Source: Campylobacter sp. 19-13652 (GTDB lineage Bacteria > Campylobacterota > Campylobacteria > Campylobacterales > Campylobacteraceae). From it: a stretch of 64,000 nt of DNA. Each line of letters begins with the position of its first letter. The first letter of the stretch is position 1. Under the pieces are notes generated by a model, which saw only the letters and a program-made list of their open reading frames with translations, ran no database searches and had not been told where the DNA came from. The position numbers and the translations under genes are program-made. Location: NCBI RefSeq assembly GCF_019702925.1, contig NZ_AP024713.1:806001-870000 (forward strand), in the 5' to 3' direction. Shown here piece by piece: positions 1 to 8,668 of the stretch.

Positions 1-1035
1 TAGGCTTATGATGTCAAAATTACCCAGTAAAAATATCCCAACAAGTCCAAGCGCAACGCCAAATATTATCCCGCTGCCGCCTATTGCCATGCCTTGCAAA
101 AAAAAGCTCTTTTTAATTTCCGCTTTGCTTGCTCCAAGTGATAAAAGCAGGGCGATTTCTGAGCGCCTATTCATCACGGTCATTAAAAGTGAGCTTATAA
201 TATTTAGGCTAGCGACTAGGACTATTAACATTAAAACTATAAAAAGCGCCCTTTTTTCAAGTGCTAGTGCGGAGAAAAAGTTACCATTTTGTTGCCACCA
301 GCCTATGGCTTGCACACCTACTGGTAGGGTGGATTTGAGAGCTTTTATATCATCAAAAGGCTTGCTTGAAAACACGTGTATACCGTCATATTTGCCACTT
401 TCATAGCCCAAAATACTGCTTAAAGCCTTAAGGCTTGTGTACACATAAAGTTTATCATACGCCACAAGCCCAGAGCTAAACTCGCCCTTTATGTTAAATC
501 TTTTTATCTTTGGCAGCACCGACAGCCCTCCAGCTTCAGCTGTGGTAAAAATGAGCGTGGCTTTATCTGCGCTTTTTGCCCCTGCAATCTGCGCTAGCCC
601 ACTACCTACAAGCAGGCTAAAACCATCAATCTCCTTTTCTTTTAGAGCGTCTTTGACTATCTCGTTTATCTCTTTTTCTAGTGCGCTATTAACCCCAAAA
701 ACCATAGCTCCACCCATGCCCTGCTCACCCTTTAGTATAGCCTGAGAACTGATGTAAGGGCTAAATTTTAAGGACTTAAATTTCTCCTGTAAGGTTTTTA
801 AAAGCTCATCATCTATCCTATCTGAAAATGGACTTAAAATGGTGATTGGATAGTTCATAGTAAAGAGCTTTCTCTCAAAATCCTTATCAAAGCCATTCAT
901 TAGCGCCATAGCCACAATAAGCACCATAAGCCCAACGCTCACCCCCAAAAATGCAAGCAATGCAGAGAGTGTGATAAATGGCTGAGTTTTATCAAAGCGC
1001 AGATATTTTGGCGCTAAAAATCGTACTAGGCTCAT
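1..1035 (-). CDS. Lipoprotein-releasing ABC permease (LolC/LolE family), C-terminus cut by window edge
   Basis: Inner-membrane permease expected to extract lipoproteins from the inner membrane and pass them to LolA with a LolD-type ATPase. Read from the minus strand, the frame is open for 345 codons from an ATG at 1035 to the window edge, so the C-terminal end is missing (the family is usually about 400 residues). The first 45 residues form a polar start (MSLVRFLAPKYL) and a long hydrophobic segment. A periplasmic domain follows, then two hydrophobic segments separated by the stretch RRSEIALLLSLGAS, which is typical of the FtsX/LolC C-terminal permease domain. It follows secA on the same strand, with a hairpin between them, and lolA lies just beyond secA, so genes for lipoprotein sorting are clustered here. 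Family assignment is firm. LolC versus LolE cannot be decided. Confidence 0.88.
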   Translation of the reverse strand, partial: MSLVRFLAPKYLRFDKTQPFITLSALLAFLGVSVGLMVLIVAMALMNGFDKDFERKLFTMNYPITILSPFSDRIDDELLKTLQEKFKSLKFSPYISSQAILKGEQGMGGAMVFGVNSALEKEINEIVKDALKEKEIDGFSLLVGSGLAQIAGAKSADKATLIFTTAEAGGLSVLPKIKRFNIKGEFSSGLVAYDKLYVYTSLKALSSILGYESGKYDGIHVFSSKPFDDIKALKSTLPVGVQAIGWWQQNGNFFSALALEKRALFIVLMLIVLVASLNIISSLLMTVMNRRSEIALLLSLGASKAEIKKSFFLQGMAIGGSGIIFGVALGLVGIFLLGNFDIISL

Positions 1036-1107
1036 CTTTGTCCTTGTTTAAATTTATATTTTGGTTCTTACATATATCCATGGCTACTGTTGCTAAAAGC
1101 CTTGCGT

Positions 1108-1142
1108 AAAAGAGGATAAAATATTTAAATTTATCCTCTTTT
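1108..1142 (-). terminator. Hairpin between secA and the Lol permease gene
   Basis: A perfect 13-bp inverted repeat (1108-1120 with 1130-1142, core GAGGATAAA) has a 9-nt AT loop and a run of T on either side, so it could act on both strands. It lies 55 bases beyond the secA stop and 73 bases before the permease start, both on the minus strand. It probably ends or attenuates the secA transcript. Confidence 0.7.
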
Positions 1143-1196
1143 TGGTGCATTTTCTGGGCTTACAGACTAGAAAATATCGTAAAAACCCAGAAAATA

Positions 1197-3836
1197 TTAA
1201 GCAAAAATTCCTTTTTTTGGACCACTTTTCCCGTGGCAATCTTTGTATTTTTTACCACTTCCACAAGGGCAGGGTGCATTGCGGGCAGGCTTTTTGGCGC
1301 TGTTTGCGGCATTAGATGGCACGCTATGATGTATGGCTTTTTTAAATTCCCCATTTTCGTCACTTGCGCTAAAGCTGGTAGCTTCGCTTTCTGATTTTTC
1401 ACTCATCTCCTCAAGCACTTGCGAAGCACTCTCATCTTGCGGACGAAGCTGAAGTAGATGAAGCATTTTGCTACTTTCTGTTTTTAGTCTACTTGCAAGC
1501 TCTAAAAAAAGATTATAGCTCTCTTTTTTGTATTCTGTTAGCGGATCTTTTTGATTATATCCGCGTAGTCCGATACCTGTTTTTAGTATATCCATTTGAT
1601 ATAGGTGCTCTCTCCATGCGCCGTCTAAAACCTGCAAATATAGCACCTTCTCAATGCGTGATTTATCGTCAGGGCTTATGAGTGATAGTTTTTGCTCGTA
1701 GTTTTTGATAAGCTCATCACTAAGCGCGTTTAATAGCTCATCATACTCAAGCCCTTTAAATTTATCCGCCTCTATATCCTCGCCTATCTCGCTTTTTATT
1801 ATATTGGCTAGATTTTCTAGGTCAAACTCATCTTTTAGTCCGCCTGCGATTATCCCAGCTTTTTCTAGGAGTTGGGCTGCGTATTCTTGCTGGTTTGCCC
1901 TTACGCGTGCATTCATGTCTGTGTTTGGATCTAGTAGCTCGTTTCTATATTTATAGATTGTTTTTCTCTGCTCATTTGCCACATCATCATACTCTAGCAG
2001 GTGTTTTCTAGCTTCAAAGTGCAGGCTTTCGACCTTTTTTTGAGCCCCTTCGACTGCGCGCGTTACCATGCGGCTTTCTATGCTTTCATCTTCAGCTATG
2101 CCTAGTCTATCCATTATTACTTTTATTCGCTCAGAGCCAAATATGCGTAGTAAATTATCCTCTAAACTTAGGTAAAATCGGCTCTTGCCAGGATCGCCTT
2201 GTCTACCGCTTCGTCCGCGAAGCTGATTATCTATCCTGCGGCTTTCGTGTCTTTCGGTGCCTATTACGTATAGCCCTCCTAGCTTTTTGATCTCATCGTC
2301 TATTTTTATATCCACACCACGCCCAGCCATATTTGTGGCTATTGTTACTGCACCTTTTACTCCGGCTTGGCTGATGATTTGAGCCTCTTTTTCGTGATTT
2401 TTAGCGTTTAGCACAGAGTGGGCGATGCGTTCTTTTTTAAGCAGTTCGTGCAAAAGTTCGCTCTTTTCGATGCTTGCGGTGCCTACTAGCACTGGTTGTC
2501 CTTTTTGATTTGCTGCTTTTATTTCAGCGACAACAGCCTTAAATTTTTCTCTTTCAGTTTTATAGATTAAATCATTTTCGTCAACTCTGGCTACTGGTAG
2601 GTTTGTTGGTATAGAGATGACTTCGAGATTATAAATTTGAGAAAATTCTGTCGCTTCAGTTTGAGCTGTGCCTGTCATGCCAGCTAGCTTGCCGTACATT
2701 CTAAAGTAGTTTTGATACGTTGTGTCGGCTAGGGTTTGGCTCTCCTCTTGGATTTTTACACCCTCTTTAGCCTCAAGCGCTTGGTGTAGTCCCTCGCTAA
2801 AGCGTCTGCCCTCGCTGATACGCCCAGTAAATTCATCAACTATCATCACTTCGCCGTCTCTTACTATATAATGTACGTCTTTTTCAAATAGGTTATGCGC
2901 CTTTAGGGCTTGGTTTAGGTGATGGCTTAAAATGGCGTTCTCAAGACTGTATAAATTCTCTACCCCAAAGAGCTTTTCAGCCTTATTTATGCCCTCTTCA
3001 GTCATTATTATGCTACGGTTTTTTTCATCTACGACAAAGTCTCCGCTTGGTTTTGAGTTTGGCACGGTTGGGTCTGCTGGCTCGCCGCGCTTTAAATTTT
3101 TAGCCACTTCGTCTGCTTTTATATAGCCTTCTAGGGTTTTGTTTGTTGGACCTGAGATGATAAGTGGGGTGCGTGCTTCGTCTATGAGTATGCTATCTAC
3201 TTCGTCAACGATGACAAAGCTATGAGCTCTTTGGACTTTGTCGTTTATATTAAATTTCATATTATCTCTAAGGTAATCAAAGCCAAATTCAGAGTTTGTG
3301 CCGTATGTAATGTCGCATTCATAGGCTGCTTTTCTAAGCTCATCATCATACACTCCACCTAGTATTACCCCTGTGCTAAGCCCTAAAAACTCATAAAGCT
3401 TTCCCATTTGCTCAGCGTCGCGCTTAGCTAGATAGTCGTTGACCGTTACTACATGCACCCCGTCTTTTTTTATTGCATTTAGTACTACTGCTAGGGTGGC
3501 GACCAGGGTCTTGCCTTCTCCTGTTTTCATCTCTGCTATTCGTCCGTCATTTAGCACCATGCCGCCTATTAGCTGCACGTCAAAGTGTCGCATATTTAGT
3601 ACACGGCGGCTGGCTTCACGGGTAATAGCAAAGACCTCATTTAGCACCTCATCTGTGGTTTTTTCGCCGTTTCTTACTTCTTGTTTTATGGCTTCAAATT
3701 TAGCTTTTAGCTCATCATCGCTAAGGTTTATTAGGGTGCTTTCTAAGGCATTTATTTCTTGTACTCGGCGTTTGTATTTTTTTACTTCTCTGTCGTTTTT
3801 TGTACCAAAAATTTTTCTCGCTATGGTTGCTATCAT
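1197..3836 (-). CDS. secA: Preprotein translocase ATPase SecA
   Basis: Motor ATPase that drives unfolded preproteins through the SecYEG channel at the inner membrane. The 879-residue product has the usual SecA length and order: DEAD-like motor domain 1 with MKTGEGKT (Walker A) and [12 protein letters not shown], the preprotein-binding insertion, motor domain 2 with [11 protein letters not shown], the scaffold and wing region, and a C-terminal SEC-C zinc motif ([16 protein letters not shown]) that binds SecB and lipids. The ATG at 3836 gives the normal start [15 protein letters not shown]. The divergent neighbour is lolA, and the Lol permease gene follows on the same strand. This matches the C. 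jejuni order permease-secA-lolA as recalled. Nothing is missing. Confidence 0.98.
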   Translation of the reverse strand: MIATIARKIFGTKNDREVKKYKRRVQEINALESTLINLSDDELKAKFEAIKQEVRNGEKTTDEVLNEVFAITREASRRVLNMRHFDVQLIGGMVLNDGRIAEMKTGEGKTLVATLAVVLNAIKKDGVHVVTVNDYLAKRDAEQMGKLYEFLGLSTGVILGGVYDDELRKAAYECDITYGTNSEFGFDYLRDNMKFNINDKVQRAHSFVIVDEVDSILIDEARTPLIISGPTNKTLEGYIKADEVAKNLKRGEPADPTVPNSKPSGDFVVDEKNRSIIMTEEGINKAEKLFGVENLYSLENAILSHHLNQALKAHNLFEKDVHYIVRDGEVMIVDEFTGRISEGRRFSEGLHQALEAKEGVKIQEESQTLADTTYQNYFRMYGKLAGMTGTAQTEATEFSQIYNLEVISIPTNLPVARVDENDLIYKTEREKFKAVVAEIKAANQKGQPVLVGTASIEKSELLHELLKKERIAHSVLNAKNHEKEAQIISQAGVKGAVTIATNMAGRGVDIKIDDEIKKLGGLYVIGTERHESRRIDNQLRGRSGRQGDPGKSRFYLSLEDNLLRIFGSERIKVIMDRLGIAEDESIESRMVTRAVEGAQKKVESLHFEARKHLLEYDDVANEQRKTIYKYRNELLDPNTDMNARVRANQQEYAAQLLEKAGIIAGGLKDEFDLENLANIIKSEIGEDIEADKFKGLEYDELLNALSDELIKNYEQKLSLISPDDKSRIEKVLYLQVLDGAWREHLYQMDILKTGIGLRGYNQKDPLTEYKKESYNLFLELASRLKTESSKMLHLLQLRPQDESASQVLEEMSEKSESEATSFSASDENGEFKKAIHHSVPSNAANSAKKPARNAPCPCGSGKKYKDCHGKSGPKKGIFA

Positions 3837-3918
3837 AATCCTACCTTTAAATTTTAAACTAAAGATTTTATCACAACATAACTATTTCTTTGCTAAAATT
3901 AACCAAAAAAGGAAAAAT

Positions 3919-4434
3919 ATGAAAAAATTTATACTCATTTTTCTCTGCGTTACCTCGCTTTTTGCAGCTTCTGCGCTGGAGTTTGGCTCGCTTAGTGCAG
4001 ATTTTGTCCAGACTATTAAAAGTGGTGGTAAGGACATAGTTTATAATGGCAGGTTTTATGCCACGACAAAAGAGGCGTTTTGGGAATATGATAGCCCAGC
4101 TAGAAAGAGAATTTATTTTAGCGATGATAGGGTGGTTATTATAGAGGATGAGCTAGAGCAGGCTATTATAAGCAGGCTTGAGAATGTGCCAAATTTAACG
4201 AGCATTTTACGTAATGCAAAACGTATAAGCGATAAGCTTTATAAGGCAAGCTATGATGATGTTGATTATCTTATAAGCATCGATGAAAGAGGGGTTGTAA
4301 GCATGATTGATTACAAAGATAAACTTGACAATAAGGTGAAAATAACCCTGTCAAATGTGATAAAAAATGGCAAGATAAATCCTGAAATTTTTATCCCTCA
4401 CATACCGCAAGGATATGATATTATAAGCCGCTAG
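3919..4434 (+). CDS. lolA: Periplasmic lipoprotein carrier LolA
   Basis: Periplasmic chaperone that accepts lipoproteins released by the LolCDE complex and carries them to the outer membrane. The ATG at 3919 was chosen because AAAAAAGGA precedes it and it opens directly into a signal peptide (MKKFILIFLCVTSLFAASA). The longer upstream frame is the antisense of secA and is not credible. The mature part is about 150 residues, short for LolA but usual in Campylobacter. The stretch FVQTIKSGGKDIVYNGRFY matches the N-terminal beta-strands of LolA (QxG-like turn and the lipid-facing face). It stands alone between the divergent secA and the convergent metK. Confidence 0.85.
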   Translation: MKKFILIFLCVTSLFAASALEFGSLSADFVQTIKSGGKDIVYNGRFYATTKEAFWEYDSPARKRIYFSDDRVVIIEDELEQAIISRLENVPNLTSILRNAKRISDKLYKASYDDVDYLISIDERGVVSMIDYKDKLDNKVKITLSNVIKNGKINPEIFIPHIPQGYDIISR

Positions 4435-4452
4435 GGTAACTTAGGCGGCTTA
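4424..4452. terminator. Bidirectional terminator between lolA and metK
   Basis: An 8-bp stem, TAAGCCGC (4424-4431) with GCGGCTTA (4445-4452), has a 13-nt loop and is followed by TTTTATTA on the plus strand. It overlaps the stop codons of both convergent genes, so it probably serves both. Confidence 0.75.
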
Positions 4453-5652
4453 TTTTATTAAGCTTTTAAAAAGCTCCACGCTATCGAGTTTCTCCCACGG
4501 ATAATCAGCCTGTCCTACCTGCCCACGAGCGGCGACGTCGGCGTAAAGAAAGCTCTCGCGGCTAGGACTTGCTAGCTTAAATTTATCCGTTATCCACTTT
4601 GGCGTGAGTGGGAAGTGCTGCATAACGAAATTTGATAGCTTATCATCATCGACGCTGGCTATGTGAGTACCCATAGTATCGACGCTAACAGATGTCGGAC
4701 GAGCCACGCCTATAGCGTAGCTTAGCTGGACTATGCACTTTTTGGCTAGCCCTGCGGCGACTATGTTTTTAGCGATGTAGCGAGCGGCGTATAGTCCGCT
4801 GCGGTCTACCTTTGTGTAGTCCTTGCTGCTTTGTGCGCCGCCGCCAATAGGAGCGTAGCCGCCAAAGCTATCGACTATCAACTTTCTGCCTGTTAGTCCG
4901 CTGTCGTGCAGGCTTGAGTGATTGACGTAGCGGCCAGTTGGGTTTATGTAGATTATCGTTTTGTCTTTGTGATATAAATTTGCTGGTAGTGCTGAATTAT
5001 CAATTAGCCCCTGGACTAGTTCTCGCAGGCGTTCTATATCCATACTCTCTACGCAAGGGGCGGAGACGACTATGGTGTGAATGCTCTGCGGGCGGCACTC
5101 TTCGAAGTTTTCTTTCGTGCCATAATCAATCGTAACTTGCGTCTTTATATCCACGCCAAGCTCGTCTGGGTGGGCTTTGGCGTAGCTATAGACCTTATCG
5201 CAAATTCTCCTAGCATAAGTGATAGCGGCTGGCATATACTCATCCGCCTCACAGCTTGCAAAGCCAAACATAATGCCCTGATCCCCAGCGCCTATCTCGC
5301 CGCTAGCTTGATCTACGCCTTGGTTTATGTCTGGGCTTTGTTGATTGATATGCACGGCGACCTCGACGTCATCGGGGTGTAGGCACTGCTCGTGGGTAAA
5401 AGCGCTCTTGCCGTCATAGCCGATATTTGCTAGGGCTTTTAGGGCTATTTGGCGATAATCAGCGTGGCTTAGGGTGTGAGTGCTATTTATCTCTCCGCCT
5501 ATTACTATATTTTTACCAGCTACAAAGACCTCGCTAGCCACGCGCCCATTTGCGTCGTGGATTAAAATTTCATCTACTATGCTATCTGCTATTATATCTG
5601 CGCATTTATCAGGATGCCCAGGGCTTACCACCTCGGAAGTAAAAAGATACAT
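4450..5652 (-). CDS. metK: S-adenosylmethionine synthetase MetK
   Basis: Makes S-adenosylmethionine from methionine and ATP in the cytoplasm. The SAM supplies the methyltransferases in this window (TrmD, the adenine methyltransferase, the MidA-like protein). The ATG at 5652 gives MYLFTSEVVSPGHPDK, the canonical family start with the ATP-binding GHPDK motif. A start 11 codons upstream would add a non-homologous tail and was rejected. Further signatures are GAGDQGIMFGFA (about residue 110) and the glycine-rich FGGYAPIGGGAQSSKD (about residue 250). At 400 residues it is full length. It sits between lolA and the tmRNA gene, and its terminator is shared with lolA. Confidence 0.97.
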   Translation of the reverse strand: MYLFTSEVVSPGHPDKCADIIADSIVDEILIHDANGRVASEVFVAGKNIVIGGEINSTHTLSHADYRQIALKALANIGYDGKSAFTHEQCLHPDDVEVAVHINQQSPDINQGVDQASGEIGAGDQGIMFGFASCEADEYMPAAITYARRICDKVYSYAKAHPDELGVDIKTQVTIDYGTKENFEECRPQSIHTIVVSAPCVESMDIERLRELVQGLIDNSALPANLYHKDKTIIYINPTGRYVNHSSLHDSGLTGRKLIVDSFGGYAPIGGGAQSSKDYTKVDRSGLYAARYIAKNIVAAGLAKKCIVQLSYAIGVARPTSVSVDTMGTHIASVDDDKLSNFVMQHFPLTPKWITDKFKLASPSRESFLYADVAARGQVGQADYPWEKLDSVELFKSLIK

Positions 5653-5748
5653 TATTTGCCTTTTTTTTGGAAAAATTGTCTGCATTATATTTAAAAGGTT
5701 TTTAAAAAGAAATTAATAAAGCTAAGTTTAAATAAAAATTTATAAATT

Positions 5749-6112
5749 TGGTGGAGGTGTGCGGGATCGAACCGCAGTCCAAAAACCGAACAACCGCAGC
5801 TTCTACATGCTTAGCAAAAGTGATTATCTTGAGTTTTTACGCTCACTTTCCAAAGGCGCTACAAAAACCCACAGGCTAAGTTTCACTCGCCACTTCGCCA
5901 CAGTAGCAGGCTACACTATCTTTGATTACTCGCCTTTTAGCTTAGATAGTATGGGCTATTAGCGAGGCTCAACTGAACTTACGCAGCTTTAGCGTAAGCA
6001 GGAGCAAAGTTAACGTTGTTTGCGTTTAATTTTAATTTTAGGCTTTTTACGCTTTGCCCAAAGCGACATGCGACCATGACCATCCAGCTCCTGTCGAAGC
6101 CAAGTCACCCCC
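5749..6112 (-). ncRNA. ssrA: tmRNA (SsrA), one-piece
   Basis: Rescues stalled ribosomes with SmpB and tags the incomplete protein for proteolysis. On the minus strand the RNA begins GGGGGUGACUUGGCUUCGAC at 6112 and ends in the T-loop GGUUCGAUCCCG, the paired acceptor CACCUCC and an encoded ACCA ending at 5749. The acceptor arm GGGGGUG pairs with CACCUCC with one G-U wobble. The tag frame lies in the 5' third, as expected for a non-permuted tmRNA. Length is 364 nt. The partner smpB is in this window at 19957. Confidence 0.97.
5979..6023 (-). other. tmRNA proteolysis-tag reading frame
   Basis: Resume codon GCA at 6023-6021 followed by AAC AAC GUU AAC and on to UAA at 5981-5979. The encoded tag is ANNVNFAPAYAKAA. 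It differs from the C. jejuni tag as recalled (ANNVKFAPAYAKAA) at one position. The hydrophobic-AA end is the kind of degron recognised by ClpXP. Confidence 0.93.
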
Positions 6113-6124
6113 ATTTGGGGGCGG

Positions 6125-6130
6125 ATTATA
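6125..6130 (-). promoter_or_regulatory. -10 box of the tmRNA promoter
   Basis: TATAAT reads on the minus strand 12 nt upstream of the mature tmRNA 5' end. That spacing allows a short 5' leader to be removed, as tmRNA precursors are processed by RNase P. No clear -35 is seen, which is usual for Campylobacter vegetative promoters. Confidence 0.6.
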
Positions 6131-6145
6131 CTATAAATTTATTGC

Positions 6146-6550
6146 CTAGTCAAGCCTGGTGGGAATGTCTATAATATGAGGATTTAGCATACCAAAAAAA
6201 TCGGCGTCATTTTCTAAGTCTTCTTTGTATTTATTAAACTGATCACTTACAAGAAGTAGCCAGTCTATAAACTGATCGTTTGCAGGACCTTTTATCACTC
6301 GTGCCTCCTCACAGACCTCCTCAGCCAGCGTAGTTAGCTTCGTTATAGGCTCTGTATGCATAAAGCCAGCCGCCGATTTAATATTATGAAATATCCTAAA
6401 AAGCTCATTTATGTTTTCGTGGTATTTTTCTTGTCGGGATAAATTTATAATAAGAGGCTCGAGTAAATCGCACATCAGTGAATAGTGTGATAAAAACTCC
6501 TCTACTATATCGTAAGAGTACTCTACTTCTAAATTTTTCATTAAACCCAT
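6146..6550 (-). CDS. Hpt (histidine phosphotransfer) domain protein
   Basis: Small 134-residue, probably all-helical cytoplasmic protein. The stretch FRIFHNIKSAAGFM places a phosphorylatable histidine at about residue 55 in the Hpt pattern HxxKSAA(G/S). That pattern suggests a phosphorelay intermediate between a hybrid kinase and a response regulator. No kinase or regulator is adjacent, so the partner is unknown. The ATG at 6550 is preceded by AAGGAT; a second ATG three codons in (6541) is also possible. It lies just upstream of the tmRNA gene on the same strand, and ruvB starts divergently 80 bases away. Confidence 0.75.
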   Translation of the reverse strand: MGLMKNLEVEYSYDIVEEFLSHYSLMCDLLEPLIINLSRQEKYHENINELFRIFHNIKSAAGFMHTEPITKLTTLAEEVCEEARVIKGPANDQFIDWLLLVSDQFNKYKEDLENDADFFGMLNPHIIDIPTRLD

Positions 6551-6592
6551 ATGCGTATCCTTAAAATATTCAGCGCTATTGTAGCAAATTTT

Positions 6593-6601
6593 TGATAAAA
6601 T
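6593..6601 (+). promoter_or_regulatory. Extended -10 promoter for ruvB
   Basis: TGATAAAAT gives an extended -10 (TG, one base, TAAAAT) 30 bases upstream of the ruvB TTG start, in the spacer between the divergent Hpt gene and ruvB. The assignment rests on motif and position only. Confidence 0.45.
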
Positions 6602-6630
6602 TAAACAAAATTTTATAAGCGAGCTTTGAT

Positions 6631-7638
6631 TTGGATAGGATTGTTGAGATAGAAAAACTTAGTTTTGAGGGCGATTTTGAGACCTCTTTGCGCCCCGCTA
6701 GCTTTGATGAGTATGTTGGGCAGGAGAAAATAAAACAGAACTTAAACATTTTTATAAAAGCCGCCAAAAAGCGTGGTGAATGCCTAGATCACGTGCTTTT
6801 TTATGGCCCTCCTGGGCTTGGCAAGACCACTTTAGCTCACATAATCGCAAGTGAAATGGGCGCAGGCATAAAAATCACAGCCGCGCCGATGATAGAAAAA
6901 AGCGGCGATTTGGCGGCGATTTTAACAAATTTGCAAGAGGGCGATGTACTTTTTATTGATGAAATTCATAGGCTAAGTCCTGCGATAGAGGAGGTGCTTT
7001 ATCCTGCCATGGAGGATTTTCGCCTAGACATCATAATAGGCTCTGGGCCAGCCGCGCAGACTATTAAAATCGACCTTCAGCGCTTTACATTAATAGGTGC
7101 GACGACTAGGGCTGGCATGATTTCTGCGCCGCTTAGGGATAGATTTGGTATGGATTTTCGCCTTCAGTTTTATAGCCCAGATGAGTTGGCTAGGATAATT
7201 CAAAAAGCAAGCCTAAAACTAGGCAAAAATTGCGATGATAGTGCGGCTTTGGAAATCGCACTAAGAAGCCGAGCCACGCCTCGTATCGCGCTTAGATTGC
7301 TTAAGCGAATCCGCGATTTTGCTGATGTGGCTGATGAAGGCGCCATAAGCTCTGCTAGAGCAAAAGAGGGGCTTGATGCACTTGGTGTGGATGCGCGTGG
7401 ATTTGATGATATGGACTTGCGATATTTGCAAATTTTGCTTGAGGCAAAGCGCCGTCCCATCGGATTATCAACTATTGCTGCGGCTTTAAGTGAGGATGAG
7501 GGTACTATCGAGGACGTCATCGAGCCGTATCTGCTAGCAAACGGCTATATCGAGCGTACTGCAAAAGGGCGCATAGCTAGCCACAAAAGCTATGAGAGCT
7601 TTAAATTTGGCATTGAAAAGGGGCTTTTTGATGATTAG
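6631..7638 (+). CDS. ruvB: Holliday junction branch-migration helicase RuvB
   Basis: Hexameric AAA+ motor that drives Holliday junction migration with RuvA during recombination repair. The 335-residue product has Walker A GPPGLGKT (residues 59-66), Walker [10 protein letters not shown], sensor 1 around LIGATTRAG, arginine-finger region APLRDRFG, and the C-terminal winged helix. It starts at TTG 6631, giving MDRIVEIEK, which matches the recalled C. jejuni N-terminus. No better ATG is in frame. The next gene starts inside its last codons (8-nt overlap), so the two are translationally coupled. Confidence 0.97.
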   Translation: MDRIVEIEKLSFEGDFETSLRPASFDEYVGQEKIKQNLNIFIKAAKKRGECLDHVLFYGPPGLGKTTLAHIIASEMGAGIKITAAPMIEKSGDLAAILTNLQEGDVLFIDEIHRLSPAIEEVLYPAMEDFRLDIIIGSGPAAQTIKIDLQRFTLIGATTRAGMISAPLRDRFGMDFRLQFYSPDELARIIQKASLKLGKNCDDSAALEIALRSRATPRIALRLLKRIRDFADVADEGAISSARAKEGLDALGVDARGFDDMDLRYLQILLEAKRRPIGLSTIAAALSEDEGTIEDVIEPYLLANGYIERTAKGRIASHKSYESFKFGIEKGLFDD

Positions 7639-8668
7639 GGGAGGGCAGTATTTTTTAGTTGTTTTGGTTTTGCTGGCTCTTGGGCTTTTGGTGTATCTTT
7701 TTAAGCCATTTTTGCTTTCTATATTTATAGCGGCTCTTTTAGCGGTTGCTATGGCAAATTTAAATGTATTTTTTCTTAGGTTTTTACATAATAAAACAAT
7801 AAGCGCTGGCTTTACTACGGCGTTTTTGCTGTTTTTGTTTTTGGCGCCTTTAAGCTATGCTATCGTGTTTTTGGCAAACTATGCGGCAAATTTTAATACC
7901 TATAATATCACAAGGACGATTGAGTATTTTAAGGATGCTAGCTTTCATCTGCCTGAGACTTTGGCGTTTCTTGAGCCTAAATTTAAAGAGCTAATCTCAG
8001 AGCTTGATTTAAGTGTGATAAGCTCAAAGCTTCTGCCAAATCTCGCAAGCCTTGGCAAGCTTTCGGTAAATTTTATAGTTGATATGGGCTTTATTTTGGT
8101 GTTTTTCTTTTTTGCCCTGCTTTATGGGTCGCAGCTTATAGGATATTTAAAGCAGTCTTTGCCTATGCGCCCTGATGAGACGGAGTCTGTGCTAAGCGAG
8201 GTTGCAAATGTGATGAGCGTGGTGTTTTATTCGATTATTGCAAATATGATAATCCAGGGGACGCTTTTTGCTGTGATTACAGCTCATTATGGCTATGATG
8301 CGCTACTAACTGGCATGTTTTACGCAGTGGCCTCGCTCATTCCTGCTGTTGGTGGGCTACTTGTTTGGGCGCCTATTAGTCTTTATGAATTTGCCAGTGG
8401 AAACACCGAAGCCGCTGTGGTTATTGCAGTATATACGGTGATTGTTATATCCCTTGGCGCGGATACTTTTTTAAAGCCTTTGGTGATTAAGTTTATAAAC
8501 GACAAACTCGTTAAAATTCCAACCAAAATCAACGAGCTTTTGATATTTTTTGCGATGCTGGCTGGGCTTAGCTCGTTTGGCTTTTGGGGGATTATCCTAG
8601 GACCTGCTATTATTACTCTTTTTATCTCTACGATTAGGCTTTATACCCTTATGAGGGAGGTTTCTTAA
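7631..8668 (+). CDS. AI-2E family transporter (PerM/YdiK-like permease)
   Basis: Polytopic inner-membrane protein of 345 residues with about seven to eight hydrophobic segments. The layout is that of the AI-2E exporter family: two N-terminal segments, a soluble helical middle (about residues 95-145), then a C-terminal membrane block with the [13 protein letters not shown] and [13 protein letters not shown] type motifs. The ATG at 7631 overlaps the end of ruvB (ATGATTAG) and follows AAAAGGGG. A longer frame starting inside ruvB was rejected. The C. jejuni homologue beside ruvB is known as acid membrane antigen A. Family membership is clear, but the substrate is not known. It converges on dnaX with a 4-nt overlap. 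Confidence 0.85.
   Translation: MIRGGQYFLVVLVLLALGLLVYLFKPFLLSIFIAALLAVAMANLNVFFLRFLHNKTISAGFTTAFLLFLFLAPLSYAIVFLANYAANFNTYNITRTIEYFKDASFHLPETLAFLEPKFKELISELDLSVISSKLLPNLASLGKLSVNFIVDMGFILVFFFFALLYGSQLIGYLKQSLPMRPDETESVLSEVANVMSVVFYSIIANMIIQGTLFAVITAHYGYDALLTGMFYAVASLIPAVGGLLVWAPISLYEFASGNTEAAVVIAVYTVIVISLGADTFLKPLVIKFINDKLVKIPTKINELLIFFAMLAGLSSFGFWGIILGPAIITLFISTIRLYTLMREVS

Noticed and set aside
3439-3918. Long plus-strand extension ahead of LolA
   Set aside because: It is the antisense of secA. The real LolA start at 3919 has a ribosome site and signal peptide.
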